DNA of 64,000 nt. Origin: Pseudomonadota bacterium (GTDB taxonomy: Bacteria > Pseudomonadota > Gammaproteobacteria > Burkholderiales > Burkholderiaceae_F). The position numbers and the translations under genes are program-made. Below the pieces are notes generated by a model that made no database searches, was not told the DNA's origin, and worked only from the letters and a program-made list of their open reading frames with translations. The stretch lies in assembly GCA_029778535.1 (NCBI GenBank), contig JAKOQB010000005.1, positions 248,001 to 312,000 of the forward strand, given 5' to 3'. Below are positions 9,401 to 17,272 of the stretch, piece by piece (position 1 is the stretch's first letter; every line of letters starts with the position of its first letter).

Positions 9401-10157
9401 CACGCTGGAGGTGTTCGACGATCCCGACGAGGCTCGGGCGCAGCATCGCGAAGGATTGCGGCGCTTGTTCCGGCTTCAATTGAAGGAGCAGGTGAAGTTC
9501 CTCGACAAGAGCCTGGCATCGCTGCAGACCACCCAGATGCAGGCGCGCACGGTGCCGCAGCTCGCGGCGGTGCTGCCGAGCTTCGAGGAACTGCGCGACC
9601 AGGTCGTCACCGCAGCGCTCGACCGCACCTGCCTCGGCGAGCCGTGGCCGCTCGATCGCGCGAGCTTCGAGGCGCGTCGCGTTGATGCGCGTGGCAAGCT
9701 GACGTTGATCGCACAGGAAATCGCGCGGCTCGTGACGGCGATCGTGCAGGAGGCGGCGGTGCTGCCGAAGAAGCTGAACGGGCTGAAGGCGTTTGCCGCG
9801 GTCGTCGCCGACGTCGAGCAGCAACTGACGCGGCTGTTCGGCCAGGGCTTCATCGCGGCGACGCCGGCCGCGCAGCTCGCGCACTATCCGCGGTATCTGA
9901 AGGCGATCGCGCTGCGGCTCGACAAGCTCAAGGCCGATCCGGCGCGCGATGCGCAGCGGATGGCCGACGTGGCCGCCTTGCAGACGCCGTACCTGCGCGA
10001 GCTCGCTGCACGCAAGGGCGTGGCCGATCCGCGGCTGGAGGAATTCCGCTGGCTGCTAGAGGAACTGCGCGTGTCGCTGTTCGCGCAGGAGCTGCGCACG
10101 CCGATGCCGGTCAGTGTGAAGCGATTGGCGAAGGTGTGGGAGTCGCTGCGGAGATAG
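6420..10157 (+). CDS. hrpA: ATP-dependent RNA helicase HrpA (DEAH-box)
   Basis: A 1245-residue DEAH-box helicase, close to the normal HrpA length. Helicase motifs follow the start closely: Walker A GETGSGKTTQLPK near residue 32, DEAH in IDEAHERSLN near 128, SATID near 161, and the C-terminal RecA-domain motifs TNVAETSLTVPGIRYV and QRAGRCGR. Helicase-associated and OB-like domains follow, then the long HrpA-specific C-terminal region ending MPVSVKRLAKVWESLRR. The family remodels RNA and rescues stalled ribosomes. The ATG at 6420 (MAITFPEELPVS) is chosen because the frame upstream is only antisense to argA. No clear ribosome-binding site is seen, since the repeat cluster lies there. Confidence 0.95.
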   Translation: MAITFPEELPVSARRDEIARAIERHQVVIVCGETGSGKTTQLPKICLTLGRGKRKLIGHTQPRRIAASSVARRIAQELNSPLGEVVGFKVRFTDQTRPGASIKLMTDGILLAESQSDPLLSAYDTIIIDEAHERSLNIDFLLGYLKQLLPRRPELKLIVTSATIDAERFAQHFGTREQPAPVINVSGRLYPVEIRYRPVKDEDDADDRTLMDAIVDAVDECALAGRGDVLVFLPGEREIREAAEALRKHHPPGTGILPLYARLSAEEQDRVFKPDGARRIVLATNVAETSLTVPGIRYVVDTGLARVKRYSYRTKVEQLQVESISQAAANQRAGRCGRTSNGICIRLYDEADFTKRARFTDPEILRCSLASVILRMKSLHLGDVRAFPFVEPPPARAIADGYDLLAELNAIDDDNELTPIGDELARLPLDPRIGRMLLAARDHHALAEVLIIASALSVQDPRERPLESQQAADAAHRRHADEKSDFVSYVKLWNFVNERIEHKKSNRKLTDDLKSNFLSPRRVREWKEVHGQLHTIVGEAGWRINTSPATFEQVHLALLAGLLGNVGFQTLDADYREPPYVGARGIKFFVWPGSPLVKKAGRWVMAAELIETSRLFGRCVATIEPQWLERVGAHLLKKSWSDPHWEKRAGQAMALERAALYGMTVYAQRRVPYGEKDPAHARALLIREGLVAGEFDTRGAFFAHNLKLVREIRELEHKARRQDVLVDDELIFAFYDRLIPADVYSAAQFEKWRAEAEKANSKLLFLSRDELMRHEAAGVTTDLFPKQWTMRGTAMALTYHFEPGSARDGVTLTVPLFALNQIDPVRCEWLVPGMLKEKVHLLLKSLPQKLRRHCVPLPEYAAGFVDRMRAKLADPDVPLLDALIADVRAQTSVVCRVEDFKLEQLPAHLTMNFKVVDEHGRQLAMGRSLPQLRAELGREARQTFQSLAQAQVTEVASERITDWDFGALPELLEIRKGGQMLIGHPALVDRGDHCTLEVFDDPDEARAQHREGLRRLFRLQLKEQVKFLDKSLASLQTTQMQARTVPQLAAVLPSFEELRDQVVTAALDRTCLGEPWPLDRASFEARRVDARGKLTLIAQEIARLVTAIVQEAAVLPKKLNGLKAFAAVVADVEQQLTRLFGQGFIAATPAAQLAHYPRYLKAIALRLDKLKADPARDAQRMADVAALQTPYLRELAARKGVADPRLEEFRWLLEELRVSLFAQELRTPMPVSVKRLAKVWESLRR

Positions 10158-10166
10158 CGCTGTCGT

Positions 10167-10182
10167 CCCGGCGCAGGCCGGG
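10167..10182. repeat. Short GC-rich REP-like hairpin between convergent genes
   Basis: CCCGGC and GCCGGG form a perfect six-base stem around a four-base loop in the 35-base gap between the convergent hrpA and cyclase genes. No T-tract follows on either strand, so it is not a standard intrinsic terminator. The wording (CCCGGCGCAGGCCGGG) resembles short dispersed palindromes common in proteobacterial intergenic regions. Confidence 0.45.
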
Positions 10183-10192
10183 GCGAGGGTGC

Positions 10193-12037
10193 TCACTCCG
10201 GCACCCCCGCCTTGCGCAGGCCGGCGTACACGATCGGTTCGAGCTGGCGCGCCCGCGCGCTGCCAGAGACGGCAGCGTGCCAGTGAATGGAGAAGCGCGG
10301 CAACAGCTTCAGCAGCTCGGCCTTGGCCGCGCGCGCCCGCGCCATGTCGTTCTTCTGCGCATACGCGGCCGCGAGCAGCATGTAGTCGGGCCAGTCCGGC
10401 ACGAACGCCAGGCCGCGTTCGCACGATTCGATCGCGTCGTCGTAGCGGCCGAGCATCAGCAGCGCGCGGCAGCGGTAGTTGAGCATCACGCCGACGGTGT
10501 TGCCGCGCGGCGCGAGCCCGATCGCGCGGTCGATCTCCGCCACCGCCTCGCGATGATCGCCGCGCGCCATCAGCACCTGCGCGCGCAGCGCGTGCAGGTC
10601 GCTGACGTAGGGGTTGAGGCCGAGCGCCCGATCGACCGCCTGCGCGGCGGATTCGATCTGATCGCGAAACAGCAAGACCTGCGCGCGCGTGCCCCACGCC
10701 TCGGCGTTGTTCGGATCGGCGCTGGCCGCGCGCAGCGACGCGGTGTCGGCGCGGGCGAGCAGGGCGTCGCGCTCGGGGCCGAGTTCGGCGCGCTGCGATT
10801 CGAACGCGAGCGTGTCGGCGAGCCCCACCAGCGCCAGCGTGTGCGCCGGGTCGAGTTCGAGCGCGCGCTCGAACACCGCGCGCAGCGCGCGCAGTTCCTT
10901 CGCGTCGAGCGCGTTCGGCAGGTCGAGCGTGGCGCGCAGCGCGAGCGCCTGCGCGCTTTCGGTCGCACCCAGCCGCTTCAGCTCGGCGGCGCGGAATTCG
11001 GAACGAACGGTTTCGGCAAGCGGTCCGATCACCTCGGGCGGCGCGCTGCCGTCCGCCGGGCGCGTCGCGTCGAGATCGCCGCTCCATACAGCCGCGCCGG
11101 TCTCGGCCGCGACGAGCTGCGCGCTGACGCGCATGCCGTTGCCGCGGCGATCGACACGGCCCTCGAGCGCGTAGCGGACGCCCAGCTCGCGGCCTGCCTT
11201 CTTCGCGTCCGCGGCTTTGCCCGCGTAGCGGTCCGCCACCGTCGGCGCGATCACCGTGAGTCCCGAGATGCGCGATACCGCGCTGGTCAACTGCATGGTC
11301 AGCGACTCCGCGATCGCCGCATCGCCGGAATCCGAATGAAACGGCATCACGATCAGCGCGCCGTTCGCGCCGACCGGCCGCGCGCGCGGCCAATACGCGA
11401 TCGCGACCGCCGCGACCAGCCCGAGCACGATCAGCACGGCCAGCGCGCGTCGCCACGGCAGCGCGCGCAGCTTCGCCGCGGTTGAAGGCGCACCCCCGAG
11501 CTGCACCGTGAACACGCGGACCGGCTGCCGGATGTTCTTCACCTGCTGCACGCCGGCGTCGACGAACGCCACTCCGACGTCCTGCCGTACCTGGTCGCGC
11601 ACGGTGCCGGAGATCGCGATGCCGCCCGGCGGCGCGATCGCCTCCAGCCGCGCGGCGACGTTAACGCCGTTGCCGGCGATGTCGTGGGCATCGACCAGGA
11701 TGTCGCCGAGGTTGATGCCGATCCGATGGTCGATGCGTCGCGCGGCCGGCAGTCCGGCATTGCGCTGCGCCATCGCGCGCTGGATCTCCACGCCGGCCTG
11801 CAGCGCCGCCAGCGCGCTCGGAAATTCGACCAGCAGCCCGTCGCCGACCGTGCGCACGATGCGCCCGCCATGCCGCAGCACCGCCGGATCGGTGACCTGG
11901 CTGCGGATCTCGCGCAGCCGCGCGTGCGTGCCGGCCTCGTCGCGCTCCATCATCCGGCTGTAGCCGACCACGTCGGCGATCAGCACCGCGGCGAGGCGGC
12001 GGGTCGAGGGCGCGCTGTCGGAGCCGGGCGATGACAT
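10193..12037 (-). CDS. Class III adenylate/guanylate cyclase with transmembrane helix and TPR domain
   Basis: A 614-residue protein. The N-terminal catalytic domain (about 14-180) has both metal-binding aspartates (D22 in LIADVVGYS, D66 in TVGDGLLVEF) and the N126/R130 transition-state pair in GNGVNVAAR, so it looks active. One transmembrane helix follows (about 196-215). Then comes a FlgO/TolB-N-like stretch (IVMPFHSDSGDAAIAESL, about 225-310) and TPR repeats to the C-terminus. This cyclase-TM-TPR layout is common in rhizobial and betaproteobacterial signalling cyclases; the TPR part would lie outside the cytoplasmic membrane if the cyclase is inside. Start ATG at 12037; a divergent gene starts 40 bases away. 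Whether it makes cAMP or cGMP is unknown. Confidence 0.85.
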   Translation of the reverse strand: MSSPGSDSAPSTRRLAAVLIADVVGYSRMMERDEAGTHARLREIRSQVTDPAVLRHGGRIVRTVGDGLLVEFPSALAALQAGVEIQRAMAQRNAGLPAARRIDHRIGINLGDILVDAHDIAGNGVNVAARLEAIAPPGGIAISGTVRDQVRQDVGVAFVDAGVQQVKNIRQPVRVFTVQLGGAPSTAAKLRALPWRRALAVLIVLGLVAAVAIAYWPRARPVGANGALIVMPFHSDSGDAAIAESLTMQLTSAVSRISGLTVIAPTVADRYAGKAADAKKAGRELGVRYALEGRVDRRGNGMRVSAQLVAAETGAAVWSGDLDATRPADGSAPPEVIGPLAETVRSEFRAAELKRLGATESAQALALRATLDLPNALDAKELRALRAVFERALELDPAHTLALVGLADTLAFESQRAELGPERDALLARADTASLRAASADPNNAEAWGTRAQVLLFRDQIESAAQAVDRALGLNPYVSDLHALRAQVLMARGDHREAVAEIDRAIGLAPRGNTVGVMLNYRCRALLMLGRYDDAIESCERGLAFVPDWPDYMLLAAAYAQKNDMARARAAKAELLKLLPRFSIHWHAAVSGSARARQLEPIVYAGLRKAGVPE

Positions 12038-12076
12038 ACAGTTGAGTCTACCGACGGCCCGAAGCGACGGCTCACC

Positions 12077-12529
12077 GTGACCGACCACGAACTGCATCGA
12101 CCGCGCGCGACCGTGCCCGACGATGTGCGCGAGCACGCGTCGCGGTGGGTGCGCGGCGCACTGATCGTCGCCGGCTTTGCCTGCGTGGCGCTCGGCGTGA
12201 TCGGCATCTTCGTGCCGCTGCTGCCGACCACGCCGTTCATGCTGCTTGCGGCCGCGTGCTTCGCGCGCGGGTCGCGCCGCTTTCACGACCGGCTGCTCGC
12301 CAATCGCACCTTCGGCCCGCTGATCCACGAGTGGCGGCGCCACCGTTCGATCCCGCGCCGAACTAAGTTCGCGGCGATCGCGCTGATGGCAGCGACGCTG
12401 GCGGTGTCGATCGTCTTCTTCGTGCAGCCGGCGTGGCTGAAGATCACACTCGCGTTGCTCGGGCTCGCGCTCGCGATCTGGATGTACCGGATTCCATCGC
12501 GGCCGGCGACCGCCGACGATCAGCGATAG
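12077..12529 (+). CDS. YbaN/DUF454 family inner-membrane protein
   Basis: A 150-residue protein starting at GTG 12077. The segment GALIVAGFACVALGVIGIFVP followed by LLPTTPFMLLAAACFARGS is the DUF454 signature, with LIHEWRRHRSIPRRTK and two further hydrophobic helices toward the C-terminus. The family is a small inner-membrane protein of unknown function (E. coli YbaN). It is divergent from the cyclase gene, and its last ten bases overlap the 3' end of the convergent propeller gene. Confidence 0.88.
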   Translation: MTDHELHRPRATVPDDVREHASRWVRGALIVAGFACVALGVIGIFVPLLPTTPFMLLAAACFARGSRRFHDRLLANRTFGPLIHEWRRHRSIPRRTKFAAIALMAATLAVSIVFFVQPAWLKITLALLGLALAIWMYRIPSRPATADDQR

Positions 12530-13473
12530 CGGATCACGACCAGCCGGTCGGTGCCGCTTTCCGCGCCCCACGCTTCGCCGGGACGGCCGAGCATCTGGCG
12601 CACGTGCGCGCCGGGCCGATCGCTGGCGAAGCTTTCGAACTTCTCCGTCGCCGGGTCGAAGCGCAGGATCGCATTCGACGTCCACTCGGTGAGCCACACC
12701 TGGTCGCGCTCGTCGACGTAGACCGAATACACGCGCGCGCCGTCGACCGGCGGCTTCCACTGCCGCCACCGCTTGGTGGCCGGGTCGTACATGCTGACCT
12801 GGCCCGCGTTCCATTCGCTGATCCACAGCCGCCCCTTCGAGTCGGACCAGACGCGGCGCGCGCCCTGGCGCGGCGTGGGCGGCTCGATCACGGTGGCCTC
12901 GCCGGTGGCGAGGTCGATCTTCGCCAGGTGATTGCCGGCCAGCGACACGTAGTAGACGTCTCCGCCCGGCGTGGCCGCGATGCCGTACGGGCCGCTGCCG
13001 CGCGGCGCCTTCCACACGCGCACTGCACCGGTGGCCGGGTCCACGCTGCCGTAGTAGCCGCTCTGGCCGGTGAACCACAGCAGGCCGTTGCGATCGAACG
13101 CCCCCGTGTTCAGGTTGGCGTACGGCGCGGAGTCGGGCAGGGGAAAGGTCTTCACCGCACGCGTCTTGGGATCGACGCGCACGATCGCGTTCAGTCCGCC
13201 GTCGGTGACCCACGCCGCGCCGTCGGGACCGACGATCACGCCGTGCGGCGCCGAGCCGCGGCCGAGCGGAATTTGCTCTGTCTTGCCGGTCGCCGGGTCG
13301 AGCCGACCGAGTGCACCGGCGCGCTGCGCGGTGTACCAGACGCTGCCGTCCGGTGCCGGCGCGACATCGTGTGGCCCCGCGTCGGGCACCGGGAAGTAGC
13401 GCACCGTCTGCGCCGACGCGATCGACCACGACAGCGCGGCCGCGATGAGTGCCGCGAGCAGACCCGTCTTCAT
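12520..13473 (-). CDS. Secreted streptogramin-lyase-like beta-propeller protein
   Basis: A 317-residue protein with a cleavable signal peptide (MKTGLLAALIAAALSWSIASAQ). The rest is built of repeated propeller blades with the pattern PxGxVWYT / xxGxAWVTD / LWFTGQSG, PDG and LDPATG turns, matching the virginiamycin B lyase (Vgb)-like family of seven-bladed propellers. Most such proteins are not antibiotic lyases, and the export signal argues for a periplasmic or surface role. Its ATG overlaps the stop of the upstream TPR gene (ATGA), so the two are translationally coupled. Confidence 0.85.
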   Translation of the reverse strand: MKTGLLAALIAAALSWSIASAQTVRYFPVPDAGPHDVAPAPDGSVWYTAQRAGALGRLDPATGKTEQIPLGRGSAPHGVIVGPDGAAWVTDGGLNAIVRVDPKTRAVKTFPLPDSAPYANLNTGAFDRNGLLWFTGQSGYYGSVDPATGAVRVWKAPRGSGPYGIAATPGGDVYYVSLAGNHLAKIDLATGEATVIEPPTPRQGARRVWSDSKGRLWISEWNAGQVSMYDPATKRWRQWKPPVDGARVYSVYVDERDQVWLTEWTSNAILRFDPATEKFESFASDRPGAHVRQMLGRPGEAWGAESGTDRLVVIRYR

Positions 13474-14384
13474 CGTTCCCCCGCCTTGGCGCGCAGGCGC
13501 TGCAGACGCGCGCGCTCGTTCTTCACGAACCAGTCGTCCTTGCCGAGTTCGGCGGCGGCGCGCGCGAAATACGCCTTCGCCTCGCCGGGCTTGCCGGTCG
13601 CATCGAGTAACTCCGCGAGTTCCTCGAATACGTAGCCGTCGGTCTCGTTGCTCGCAGCGAACTCGGCTTCGAGCGCGCGCTGAATCGCCAGCGCCTCGTC
13701 GTAACGCTGCAGCGACCGCAGGCAGCGCGCTACCGCCCAGCGCGCGAAGCGGATCTCCGTGACCTGCCGGCGCCGCTGCCGTTCGCGCAGCGCGGCCTCG
13801 AACTGCGCCAGCGCCTCGTCATATCGGCCGGCTTCGTGCAGCGACCAGCCGATGTTGTTGTACAGCGATGCTTTCCAGCCCTGCGCATACGGCTGCGTCG
13901 ACTGCTCGGCCAGCGCCAGCGCGCGCCGGTTCCACTCGAGCTGATCCGCCGTTTTCGTTTCGACCAGCGCAACCATGTGCGCGGCGTCGACCGCCAGGCC
14001 ATCAAGCCCACTCGACCGTGCGAGTTGCCACGCTTCGATGAACAGAGGTCGCGCGCGGTCCGGCGCGCCCGAGGAGCGGAACGTACGGCCGCGTTCGAGC
14101 AGCAACCGGACACGCGGCGCGCGGCCGGCGTCTTTCAGCTGCGGTTCGATCTCGTCGAGCAGCCGGTGCGCGTCGTCGAAGCGGCCGCGCAGGCTGTACG
14201 TGCGCGCGACCTGCGTCAGCAGCTCGAGCCGCACGTCGCCCTGTGCATGCTTCAGTTCGTCGCGGAACGTGCGCTCCGAGGCAGCCGGGTCGCCGAAGTT
14301 CCACAGCTCATGGATCTCACGCGCTTGCGCCGGCAGTGCAAGGAACGACACCGCGGCGACGGCCGCCACAACCCCGTCCCGCAT
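13470..14384 (-). CDS. Exported TPR-repeat protein
   Basis: A 304-residue protein with a hydrophobic N-terminus ending ALPAQA, a probable Sec signal peptide (about 1-21). The remainder is helical repeats of TPR type: LLTQVARTYSLRGRFDDAHRLLDE, YNNIGWSLHEAGRYDEALAQFEAALRE and FEELAELLDATGKPGEAKAYFARA. TPR arrays mediate protein-protein contacts; the partner is unknown. It sits between a secreted unknown protein upstream and the propeller protein downstream, with a 4-base overlap to the latter, suggesting the three act together in the periplasm. Confidence 0.75.
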   Translation of the reverse strand: MRDGVVAAVAAVSFLALPAQAREIHELWNFGDPAASERTFRDELKHAQGDVRLELLTQVARTYSLRGRFDDAHRLLDEIEPQLKDAGRAPRVRLLLERGRTFRSSGAPDRARPLFIEAWQLARSSGLDGLAVDAAHMVALVETKTADQLEWNRRALALAEQSTQPYAQGWKASLYNNIGWSLHEAGRYDEALAQFEAALRERQRRRQVTEIRFARWAVARCLRSLQRYDEALAIQRALEAEFAASNETDGYVFEELAELLDATGKPGEAKAYFARAAAELGKDDWFVKNERARLQRLRAKAGER

Positions 14385-14401
14385 CGGTTGCGCCGCGCCG
14401 G

Positions 14402-14989
14402 CTACGTCGACGGGCCGCTGCGGTCGCCGTGCGGGCTGCGCGGGGAGCGCTGCTGCGCAGGGCCGGGCTCGATCTCGAACTTGAATTCCTTGATCAGTTG
14501 GCCGTCGATGTAAACGCGCATCGCGTGCGCGCCGATCGGGTCGCCCGGCGCGTAACGCCATTCGTTGGCGATGAAGCCGACGCGCGTCGGAATGATGCGC
14601 TCGGTGACCGCGGTCTTGCGATCGGGCGAGATGGTGAACACACCCATCGCCTCGCCCGGACCCCACGTCGGCGGTTCCTCGGGCAGCTCGAACTCCTCGC
14701 GCCAGACGACCGTTGGCTTGCTGGTCTTGAAGATGATGTACCAGCCGTAGGGTGCGGAGATGATTGCCGGGAAGTGCGTCGTTTCGAGCAGCACACGGCG
14801 TCCGTTGGCGTCGGCGCCGAACACGCCGAACTGCGCCGACACGACTTCGATCGGCGCGGGCGCCGGAGCGACCGGCGCCTTGGCATTCGTGGCGGGTTCC
14901 TGCGCCGCGGCCGGGACCGCGCCGCCGGTCGCAAGGATGACGGTTGCGGCGGAGAGAAGGAACCGAGGTCCGAACCGTTTGCACCGCAT
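14402..14989 (-). CDS. Secreted protein of unknown function
   Basis: A 195-residue protein with a signal peptide (about 1-29, ending PAAAQ) and a Pro/Ala-rich stretch before a folded domain with motifs FGVFGADANGRRVL and PYGWYIIFKTSKPTVVWREEFELP. The beta-rich pattern with a late VYIDGQLIKEFKFEI strand suggests an immunoglobulin-like or lipid-binding sandwich, but no family is recognised. It is the first gene of an apparent minus-strand unit with the TPR and propeller genes, separated from the TPR gene by 17 bases. Confidence 0.7.
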   Translation of the reverse strand: MRCKRFGPRFLLSAATVILATGGAVPAAAQEPATNAKAPVAPAPAPIEVVSAQFGVFGADANGRRVLLETTHFPAIISAPYGWYIIFKTSKPTVVWREEFELPEEPPTWGPGEAMGVFTISPDRKTAVTERIIPTRVGFIANEWRYAPGDPIGAHAMRVYIDGQLIKEFKFEIEPGPAQQRSPRSPHGDRSGPST

Positions 14990-15132
14990 AGTGTCGACCT
15001 CCGTGATCGTGCGCGCGCTACTGCCCGCGTCGCCTTCTTAGCACAAAGGCATCGCGCGCGCATCGCCGCTCGGGCCGATGCGCGCGGGAGGCGGGGTCAC
15101 GCGAACAAAAGGTCGCGCGGGAGCCGGCGAAC

Positions 15133-17070
15133 TTACTCGCGCTGCAGCGCGCGGGGTGCGTCGCGGCCGCCGCGCTCGAGCTGAATCCGCACTCGTTCTT
15201 CCGGCGCGTTGCGCGGTGCCGGCGGACGGACCTGATTTCCGCGCGGCACCGGTTGCACTGGGTGAGGCGCGGCGTGCGGCACCGCCGGCGGTATTGGCTG
15301 CGTCGCGGGTACCGGCTGCGATGCGGCCGGCGGCGCGGTGCGTCGAACGCCGTGCTCGCGTTCCTGCACGCGCGGCGCGGACTCCTGCCGCTCCTGCCGA
15401 GCCGGCGGCACGGGCGTCGGCCGGTACTTGCGCCCCGACTCCTCGTTCCTCGGCACCGGCTGGCGTCGTTCCTCGGGCGGAGCGACGCGTGATGTGGGCG
15501 GTGCGGCGGGGGCGACAACGTTCGGCGCCGGCACGCGCGAAGCAGGACCTTCGGGCTGGCCCCGACGCGGCTCGCGGCCGCGCGGCGGCTCATCGGCGCT
15601 CGGCATATCGACACGCGGGGTCGGGCGAACGGGAACGCGCGGCGCCGGTGCAGCGCCCGTCGGCGGTGCGCCGGGGTGCGCCACCGGCGGCGTGCGCTCG
15701 AGGGGACGCTCGCGACCCGGCATCGGTACAGGAGTGGGCCGCTTCTTGATGTCGCGCGGCGGTTCGACCGGCGGCCGCACGACCGGGGCGTGGTCGCTCC
15801 AGTCCCTCGGCGGCGGCACGATGACGCGCTGGATCGGGCCGCGATGGAGGAACGCGTTGCCGGGCACCCAGGTCGTGCGGTTCGGGTCGCGGTTGATGTA
15901 GTGCGCGGGCGGCTGGATCACGGTGATGTTCGTGATGTTCGTTACCTGCGTCACATTGACGAAATTCACGTACCGGCGCGAGCAGCGGTACGGCGGAATG
16001 AATACCTCGCGCGGCCCGAGCGGGAACCAGCCGATCGGCGCGCCGATGCCGATCGACACGCTGACGCCCGGGCTGCCGAACCACGCCACGAGCGCCGGCG
16101 CGTAGACCGGCCGCGGAACGATCACGCCCGGCACCCAGCCCCACACGCCGTTGATCACGACCCAGCGCCCGTAGTGAAATGGCGCGAAGCCCCAAGGCGC
16201 ATCGTCGATCCACGTCCAGCCCCACGGCGCGATGTACGCCCAGCGGCCATACCGATAGGGCGCCCAGCCGGCGGGAACGTACGACGGGAACCACACCGGC
16301 CCATACGATTCGACCGGCTGCCACGCGCCGTAATCGTCGAGCGCCTCCATGCCGGTCATTTCCGGTGAAACGTATTGCGCGCTGCGTGGCGCAGCATCGC
16401 GGCGCTCGCGCGAGGCGACCCACTCGTCAAACGGGTCGTACCGCGGCGCGCCAAGCCGGAATCCCGTCACCGGTGCCGCCTCCAGGTCGCCGCGCTGGCC
16501 AGCGGCAACGCTGAAGATCAGGCGACCGCTCAGAATGCGCGCCTGACCCTGGCGAACCGTCACGCTGGTTGCCGCCGGAACGCGATCGACATCGATCCGG
16601 TAGCGGCCGACGTCCTCAATCACGATTCGCTCGCGTGGTGTCAGCAGATCCAGATCGCGCAGCAGATCGCGGTTGCTCACGTGCAGCGCCAGCGTGCCAC
16701 GCAATGCATTGATCTGAATCGCCTCGTCGTCGACGCGCGTGAACTCGACCTGGCTGTCGTCGTCGATGCGCACCGTCAGCGAGCCGATCTGCACTTCCGC
16801 GCGGCCGACGGGGCCGGTCATGAGCCGCATGCCGGACGCAATCGGCCAGTTCAGCTTCGCGTCCTCGCCGGCACCGGTGCTGGCGTCGTGCAACTGGACC
16901 GGACCCGACAGATAGCTGATGCGGCCGACCCGTCCGGGCGGATCGGCATTCTCGTCGGCCGCCTGGGCCATGGCGACGGACCCAAGCAAAGCCGCGCAAA
17001 GCGCGAGTGCTGCGAGCGTCAGCAGGCGCAACGGGCGGCTCGCATATCGTTGCGGTTCAAGGATTCGCAT
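15133..17070 (-). CDS. FecR-domain / DUF6600 Trp-Tyr-Gly-rich surface protein
   Basis: A 645-residue exported protein. A signal peptide (about 1-37, ending MAQA) leads into a FecR-like domain (about 48-200: GRISYLSGPVQLH, QINALRGTLALHV, VRQGQARIL). Next come DUF6600-type repeats rich in W, Y and G (WFPSYVPAGWAPYRYGRWAY, PWGWTWIDDAPWGFAPF, GVWGWVPG, about 300-420), and a C-terminal Pro/Arg/Glu-rich low-complexity tail of about 200 residues. Proteins of this layout are usually annotated as hypothetical; role at the cell surface is inferred. The ATG at 17070 is chosen for the AAAGG about nine bases upstream and the signal peptide beginning there. No partner sigma factor or FecI-like gene is nearby. 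Confidence 0.85.
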   Translation of the reverse strand: MRILEPQRYASRPLRLLTLAALALCAALLGSVAMAQAADENADPPGRVGRISYLSGPVQLHDASTGAGEDAKLNWPIASGMRLMTGPVGRAEVQIGSLTVRIDDDSQVEFTRVDDEAIQINALRGTLALHVSNRDLLRDLDLLTPRERIVIEDVGRYRIDVDRVPAATSVTVRQGQARILSGRLIFSVAAGQRGDLEAAPVTGFRLGAPRYDPFDEWVASRERRDAAPRSAQYVSPEMTGMEALDDYGAWQPVESYGPVWFPSYVPAGWAPYRYGRWAYIAPWGWTWIDDAPWGFAPFHYGRWVVINGVWGWVPGVIVPRPVYAPALVAWFGSPGVSVSIGIGAPIGWFPLGPREVFIPPYRCSRRYVNFVNVTQVTNITNITVIQPPAHYINRDPNRTTWVPGNAFLHRGPIQRVIVPPPRDWSDHAPVVRPPVEPPRDIKKRPTPVPMPGRERPLERTPPVAHPGAPPTGAAPAPRVPVRPTPRVDMPSADEPPRGREPRRGQPEGPASRVPAPNVVAPAAPPTSRVAPPEERRQPVPRNEESGRKYRPTPVPPARQERQESAPRVQEREHGVRRTAPPAASQPVPATQPIPPAVPHAAPHPVQPVPRGNQVRPPAPRNAPEERVRIQLERGGRDAPRALQRE

Positions 17071-17272
17071 GGCGATCAACCTTTCGACGGCGGCACAGGC
17101 TCGCGCGTCCCGACTCATTCGCAAAACGCCCATCGCGGCGACGCCGTGCACGCAGGAAACAACTGGACACAGATCACGGCACGATCGATTGACCTCGCTC
17201 AGCGTCGCGTCGACACGAGGATAAAATCGGCCACCGTCGGCACGCAGGGGCTCTGCGTCGTCGGAGTGCCGG

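Noticed and set aside
12038-13429. 464-codon upstream extension of the cyclase frame
   Set aside because: It reads through the antisense or out-of-frame parts of the DUF454 and propeller genes; the cyclase domain starts cleanly at ATG 12037.
17222-17227. TAAAAT as a full promoter for the CinA-like gene
   Set aside because: The only good -35 (TTGACC at 17189) is spaced 27 bases away, too far for sigma-70; left as a possible -10 only.
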